NCBI GenBank assembly: GCA_031290695.1
Contig: JAITNB010000103.1
Location: forward strand, 1-8,402
DNA: 8,402 bases
Direction: 5' to 3'
Source: Coriobacteriales bacterium
GTDB taxonomy: Bacteria; Actinomycetota; Coriobacteriia; Coriobacteriales; UBA8131
A program made the translations under genes and the position numbers. Shown piece by piece: positions 5,919 through 8,402 of this stretch. The notes below the pieces were generated by a model. It had not been told where the DNA came from. It made no database searches and was given only the letters and a program-made list of their open reading frames with translations. Position 1 is the stretch's first letter; every line of letters starts with the position of its first letter.

Positions 5919-7121
5919 CTAATTGAGCGAGAATGCGTAATTTTCGAAGATCTCATAGCTGCCGCTGCTGTCTGCTTCCGGGTCGTTGATCGAGATGTGG
6001 CCGCTCACATTCTTGAGTTCGTCGATGCTGCTGATGGATTGGAAGAGGATGCTCCCTCTAAACGTCTCGCCCGGCGCGATGTCATCGAAATCCATGACAG
6101 CATCTGCGGTACGGCCATCGATCTTGCAATCCTCGACATAGCACCAGAACTCGAAGTCACTCGTGTTCCTGATGGTGACGTCCACATAGACCTCGCCACC
6201 CAACTCGGTGACCGCGCCCTTTGTGATCGTCACGTATTGGCTTTCGACGAGGATGTTTGGATCGGTACTGGGGGACTGGGTGGTGACATATCCGTTGAGG
6301 GCGCCTGAGCTGTACAGGACGGCACCTGTGACGACGGGGCAGATGCAGCACACGAGGACGAGGACGATAACGAGGACGATAACCCAGGTCTTCTTCTTCT
6401 TGGGCGGCTGGGCTGCGTAGGCACTGGGAGCGCCTGGCTGACCTGGTTGCATTGGGGGGATGCCTGGCTGGGGTTGGGGCGCGCCGTAGGGCTGCGGTGG
6501 CACATAGGCGGTTGTGGGGGCGCCCTCCGTGCCGTAGGGCTGCGGGGGCACATAGGCCGTCTCGGGGGCGCCAACGGGAGCGACTGGCGTGCCATAGGCG
6601 TCGGGAACGGCCGTCTGCTGGGGCTGGGGGGCATCATAGGGCTGCGGCGTGCCGTAGGGCTGGGGTGCGTCATAAGGTTGCGGCGTGCCATAAGGTTGCG
6701 GGGGCGCATAGGCGGTGCTGGGCTGTGCTGACATAGAGGGCGCGCTGGGCTGAGGCGTCGTGTAGGCACCCACTGGCTGCGGCGGCTCATAGGCGCCCAC
6801 TGGCTGCGGCGACGTGTAATCGGTCACGGGGGCCTCCTGTGGCACGGGCGCGTCGAGAGCGACGGGATGGCCGTCAAGGGGCGAGGGCGGAATCACAACG
6901 GGCGCGGCAAGCGGGAGGGGCGCTACTGCGGCGGGCTCGTCCTTGTCCGCAGGGGCGTCTGTGGCGGCGGGCGGCGCAAACGGCTCGGCGGGCTCGGCGG
7001 GCGCCAGGGGCTCGGCCGGGGTGATGGGCTCGGTTGAAGCAACAGGTTCAGCGGGGCTTCCACAATAGGTGCAGAACACAGCCTCGTTCGAGATTTCCTT
7101 CCCACATGTCTTACAAATCAT
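5919..7121 (-). CDS. Zinc-ribbon, proline-rich, single-pass membrane protein
   Basis: Function is unknown. The 400 residues fall into four parts. A zinc ribbon at 3-20 has CxxC (3, 6) and CxxC (17, 20). A long Pro/Ala/Gln/Tyr-rich linker (about 23-240) contains PAEP, PQPVGAY and PQPY repeats. A KKKK stop at 241-244 precedes a hydrophobic helix (about 246-270) containing three cysteines. The last part is a 125-residue domain that looks beta-rich, with VTITKGAVTELGGEVYVDVT at 297-316, a WCYVEDC pair (Cys327, Cys332) that could form a disulfide, and a run rich in Asp/Ser near the end. The predicted topology is N-in, C-out. Zinc ribbon plus Pro-rich linker plus membrane helix is a common layout for poorly characterised surface proteins of Gram-positive bacteria. 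The ATG follows AAAGGGG at 6 nt. It lies upstream of infA on the same strand and is divergent from the repeat-protein gene. Confidence 0.85.
   Translation of the reverse strand: MICKTCGKEISNEAVFCTYCGSPAEPVASTEPITPAEPLAPAEPAEPFAPPAATDAPADKDEPAAVAPLPLAAPVVIPPSPLDGHPVALDAPVPQEAPVTDYTSPQPVGAYEPPQPVGAYTTPQPSAPSMSAQPSTAYAPPQPYGTPQPYDAPQPYGTPQPYDAPQPQQTAVPDAYGTPVAPVGAPETAYVPPQPYGTEGAPTTAYVPPQPYGAPQPQPGIPPMQPGQPGAPSAYAAQPPKKKKTWVIVLVIVLVLVCCICPVVTGAVLYSSGALNGYVTTQSPSTDPNILVESQYVTITKGAVTELGGEVYVDVTIRNTSDFEFWCYVEDCKIDGRTADAVMDFDDIAPGETFRGSILFQSISSIDELKNVSGHISINDPEADSSGSYEIFENYAFSLN
6477..6713 (-). repeat. PQPY-coding tandem repeats in the zinc-ribbon protein
   Basis: Residues 137-215 include two consecutive copies of the 12-residue unit PQPYGTPQPYDA (141-164) and two spaced copies of a TAYVPPQPYG unit (188-197 and 204-213). 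At DNA level the 36-base units differ at several third positions, so they are not recent exact duplications. Confidence 0.7.
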
Positions 7122-7179
7122 TCCCGTCCCCTTTCAAAGACGCTGCGTCCCTTTGGCCGCAACCGTACGTGTCTCGCCT

Positions 7180-7208
7180 ATGATACTGGAGTGCGGGCAA
7201 AAACTCCA
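7180..7208 (-). promoter_or_regulatory. Candidate promoter of the zinc-ribbon gene
   Basis: On the minus strand TATCAT (7180-7185) lies 17 nt downstream of TGGAGT (7203-7208). The -10 is one base from consensus and the -35 matches at only three positions. Transcription from about 7173 would give a leader of some 50 nt. The poor -35 coincides with one arm of a dyad (7186-7209), as at a promoter under control of a regulator. Confidence 0.35.
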
Positions 7209-7209
7209 G
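7186..7209. repeat. 7-bp inverted repeat in the divergent intergenic region
   Basis: CTGGAGT (7186-7192) and ACTCCAG (7203-7209) are exact reverse complements with a 10-nt spacer. The centre-to-centre distance of 17 nt is not an exact two-turn spacing. It directly abuts the -10 of the zinc-ribbon gene and could be an operator; no protein is implicated by the sequence. Confidence 0.55.
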
Positions 7210-7266
7210 AGCGCGGTGAAATGAGACGCGACTGGTTACCATTACATCAGGCTACTGGCCACAGCC

Positions 7267-7298
7267 TTCACATGCTTGAAACACAGTGGGGGTATACT
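7267..7298 (+). promoter_or_regulatory. Candidate promoter placed for a leaderless transcript
   Basis: TATACT (7293-7298) is one base from the -10 consensus and ends exactly 7 nt before an ATG at 7306, the classical spacing of leaderless actinobacterial promoters. The best -35-like word is TTCACA (7267-7272), but with a long 20-nt spacer. The closer TTGAAA (7276-7281) leaves only 11 nt. Confidence 0.45.
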
Positions 7299-7305
7299 TG
7301 CGGGC

Positions 7306-7326
7306 ATGACGATTACCCAGCAGTGA
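7306..7326 (+). other. Six-codon open frame (MTITQQ) in frame with the repeat protein, ended by TGA
   Basis: ATG at 7306 opens a frame encoding M-T-I-T-Q-Q and then TGA at 7324-7326. The frame is the same as that of the downstream 326-codon gene. It may be the true N-terminus of that gene interrupted by a nonsense codon, or a small upstream frame coupled to it. The codons after TGA read T-G-D-G-L-T-S-I, which resembles the gene's internal repeat. Confidence 0.45.
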
Positions 7327-7328
7327 AC

Positions 7329-7334
7329 GGGGGA
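7329..7334 (+). promoter_or_regulatory. Possible ribosome binding site for the TTG start of the repeat protein
   Basis: GGGGGA lies only 4 nt before TTG 7339, closer than usual. The same bases would encode part of T-G-D-G if the reading frame continues from the ATG at 7306, so the resemblance to a Shine-Dalgarno sequence may be accidental. Confidence 0.3.
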
Positions 7335-7338
7335 CGGT

Positions 7339-8319
7339 TTGACTTCCATAGCAACCTTTGCCAGCACGCCCGCGGCGGGCATTACCGCAGCCAGCATTGA
7401 CCCAACACACATCGCCGCAAGTGAGCGCTTTCCCGGCGGCGCGCTGCGGCAGGTGGTGCTCGCGTGTGCCGTGCCGCTTGCAACGCCGCTGGGAGCACTG
7501 GTGCCGCAGTACCGCGACGACCCACAGCGCAAACGGCTCACACGCTCGCTCACCTTCTACGAGAGCGGCGCCCTGCGAAGCATCGTGCTCGAAGACGTGA
7601 CGTGGATCCCCACCGGCGTGGGCACCGTCCCCGCCGAGCTCATCACCTTCTACGAAAGCGGCGCCCTCAAACGGGTACTCCCCTCGTATGGCTCCCTCAG
7701 CGGCTTCTGGACGGAGAAGAACGAGTACGACTTTGTCGCGGCCGCCCCGTATGCGCTGCCGTTTGGCGTGTTCACCCTCAAGGCCATCAATATCGCATTC
7801 TACGAGGGCGGTGCCTTCAAGAGCATCACGCTGTGGCCGTTCGAGCGGCTGGAAGTACCCACGTCGCTGGGGTTGTTGCCCATACGGGTAGGCTTCTCGT
7901 GCTACGAGAACGGGGCGGTCGCATCGCTGGAGCCCTTGTGGCCGCTTGAGGTGGCGACCCCGGTGGGAACCGTCGTGGCCTTTGACCCCGAGGCGATGGG
8001 CATGGACGGGGAGAGCAACTCCCTTGGCTTCTGGCCCAGCGGAGCCGTGCGCACCGTGCTCACGGTCGCGAGCGCCGTGACCGTGCGGCGGCGGGGTGAC
8101 GGTGCCGTTGTCGCCGTCTTTGAACCACAGCCCACGTTGTCACACTACCATGACAAGCTGACGCTCGAGCCGCTGCGTATACGCTTCGAGGAAGGCTTTG
8201 TGAGGTTTGGGGCGCGGGAGGACTCAGAGGAAGACCCGGTCTTCTCCGCAGGGTCCTATAGCTTCGAGGCCGTGCCATTTGCGAACGAGGGGTTTGCCTT
8301 GGGGTGCCTGGGGTGTTAA
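7339..8319 (+). CDS. Repeat protein of unknown function (FYESGALRSI-type repeats)
   Basis: I do not recognise a named family. The 326 residues contain six copies of a 10-residue motif, roughly aromatic-aromatic-E-S/G-G-A-L/F/V-K/R-S-I/V. They begin near residues 30 (RFPGGALRQV), 73, 104, 154, 188 and 231 (FWPSGAVRTV). Between them a second motif recurs, with Pro and Gly in ATPLGALVP (48-56), PTGVGTVPAE (91-100), VPTSLGLLPI (173-182) and ATPVGTVVAF (206-215). Alternation every 31-50 residues suggests a beta-hairpin repeat fold, distantly like MORN or YwqK-type repeats. There is no signal peptide or membrane helix, and the C-terminus ends CLGC. The start is uncertain. TTG at 7339 with GGGGGA 4 nt upstream is the first usable codon after an in-frame TGA (7324), and no in-frame ATG occurs before codon 220. 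The true start may be ATG 7306 with the gene broken or recoded at the TGA. Confidence 0.75.
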   Translation: MTSIATFASTPAAGITAASIDPTHIAASERFPGGALRQVVLACAVPLATPLGALVPQYRDDPQRKRLTRSLTFYESGALRSIVLEDVTWIPTGVGTVPAELITFYESGALKRVLPSYGSLSGFWTEKNEYDFVAAAPYALPFGVFTLKAINIAFYEGGAFKSITLWPFERLEVPTSLGLLPIRVGFSCYENGAVASLEPLWPLEVATPVGTVVAFDPEAMGMDGESNSLGFWPSGAVRTVLTVASAVTVRRRGDGAVVAVFEPQPTLSHYHDKLTLEPLRIRFEEGFVRFGAREDSEEDPVFSAGSYSFEAVPFANEGFALGCLGC

Positions 8320-8402
8320 GTGGATGAGGTTGACGAGCTTGTTATGCGGGGTGGGACAGGCCTTGCGAATCCGCTATCGAGGAGATCAGGCCAAGACGAC
8401 CT
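8320..8402. other. Unassigned right-edge sequence
   Basis: Several frames stay open to the edge and none can be preferred. On the plus strand an ATG at 8324 opens MRLTSLLCGVG..., and a GTG at 8320, directly after the TAA of the repeat protein, opens VDEVDELVMRGG.... On the minus strand two frames end in TAA at 8342-8344 and 8316-8318, as a convergent gene would. No hairpin terminator is visible between them. Confidence 0.2.

Noticed and set aside
6477..6713. CRISPR-like or mobile-element repeats
   Set aside because: The repeats are in-frame protein repeats (PQPY) with third-position divergence. There are no unique spacers and no terminal inverted repeats or transposase.
7191..7400. Plus-strand frame of 69 codons across the intergenic region and the start of the repeat protein
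   Set aside because: It overlaps the promoter and dyad, has no ribosome binding site, and ends inside the repeat-protein gene in another frame. I considered it as the other half of a frameshift joining the repeat protein, but two separate indels would be needed.

Overview
The window looks like a chromosomal segment of a high-GC bacterium. The conserved order infA-rpmJ-rpsM-rpsK-rpsD-rpoA-rplQ is the distal half of a bacterial ribosomal-protein/RNA-polymerase-alpha cluster. Three traits suggest an anaerobic actinobacterium of the Coriobacteriia type: a zinc-finger (four-cysteine) S4, a very long Ala/Glu/Pro/Lys-rich tail on L17, and a Tal-Pgi-type glucose-6-phosphate isomerase. The phylum is an inference from family resemblance and was not tested by a search.

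Layout from left to right. Positions 1-136 (minus strand) hold the first 45 codons of a membrane-anchored or secreted protein that runs off the left edge. A gene-free stretch (137-475) carries its probable promoter and long leader, and a weak terminator for the next operon. From 5812 down to 476 runs one compact minus-strand block, in transcription order infA, rpmJ (too short for ordinary ORF cut-offs), rpsM, rpsK, rpsD, rpoA, rplQ and pgi. Gaps are between -1 and 72 nt, so the block is probably one operon supplying initiation factor 1, 30S and 50S proteins, the polymerase alpha subunit and a glycolytic enzyme. Upstream on the same strand (7121-5919) lies a zinc-ribbon, proline-rich, single-pass membrane protein. 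It occupies the place where map/adk/secY would normally stand.

A divergent intergenic region (7122-7305) separates it from a plus-strand gene (7339-8319) of unknown function. That protein is built from about six copies of a short FYESGALRSI-like repeat alternating with a P-x-G motif. The last 83 bases cannot be assigned.

The most noteworthy observations are as follows. A plausible leaderless ATG (7306) lies in frame with the repeat protein but is cut off by a TGA seven codons later, and the residues encoded just after that TGA continue the repeat pattern. A perfect 9-bp inverted repeat occupies the spacer of the putative infA promoter, and a 7-bp dyad lies against the -10 of the zinc-ribbon gene. 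Both infA and rpsM appear to start with TTG. L17 carries a 109-residue two-part charged tail. I found no clear sign of a mobile element, CRISPR array or novel defence system.
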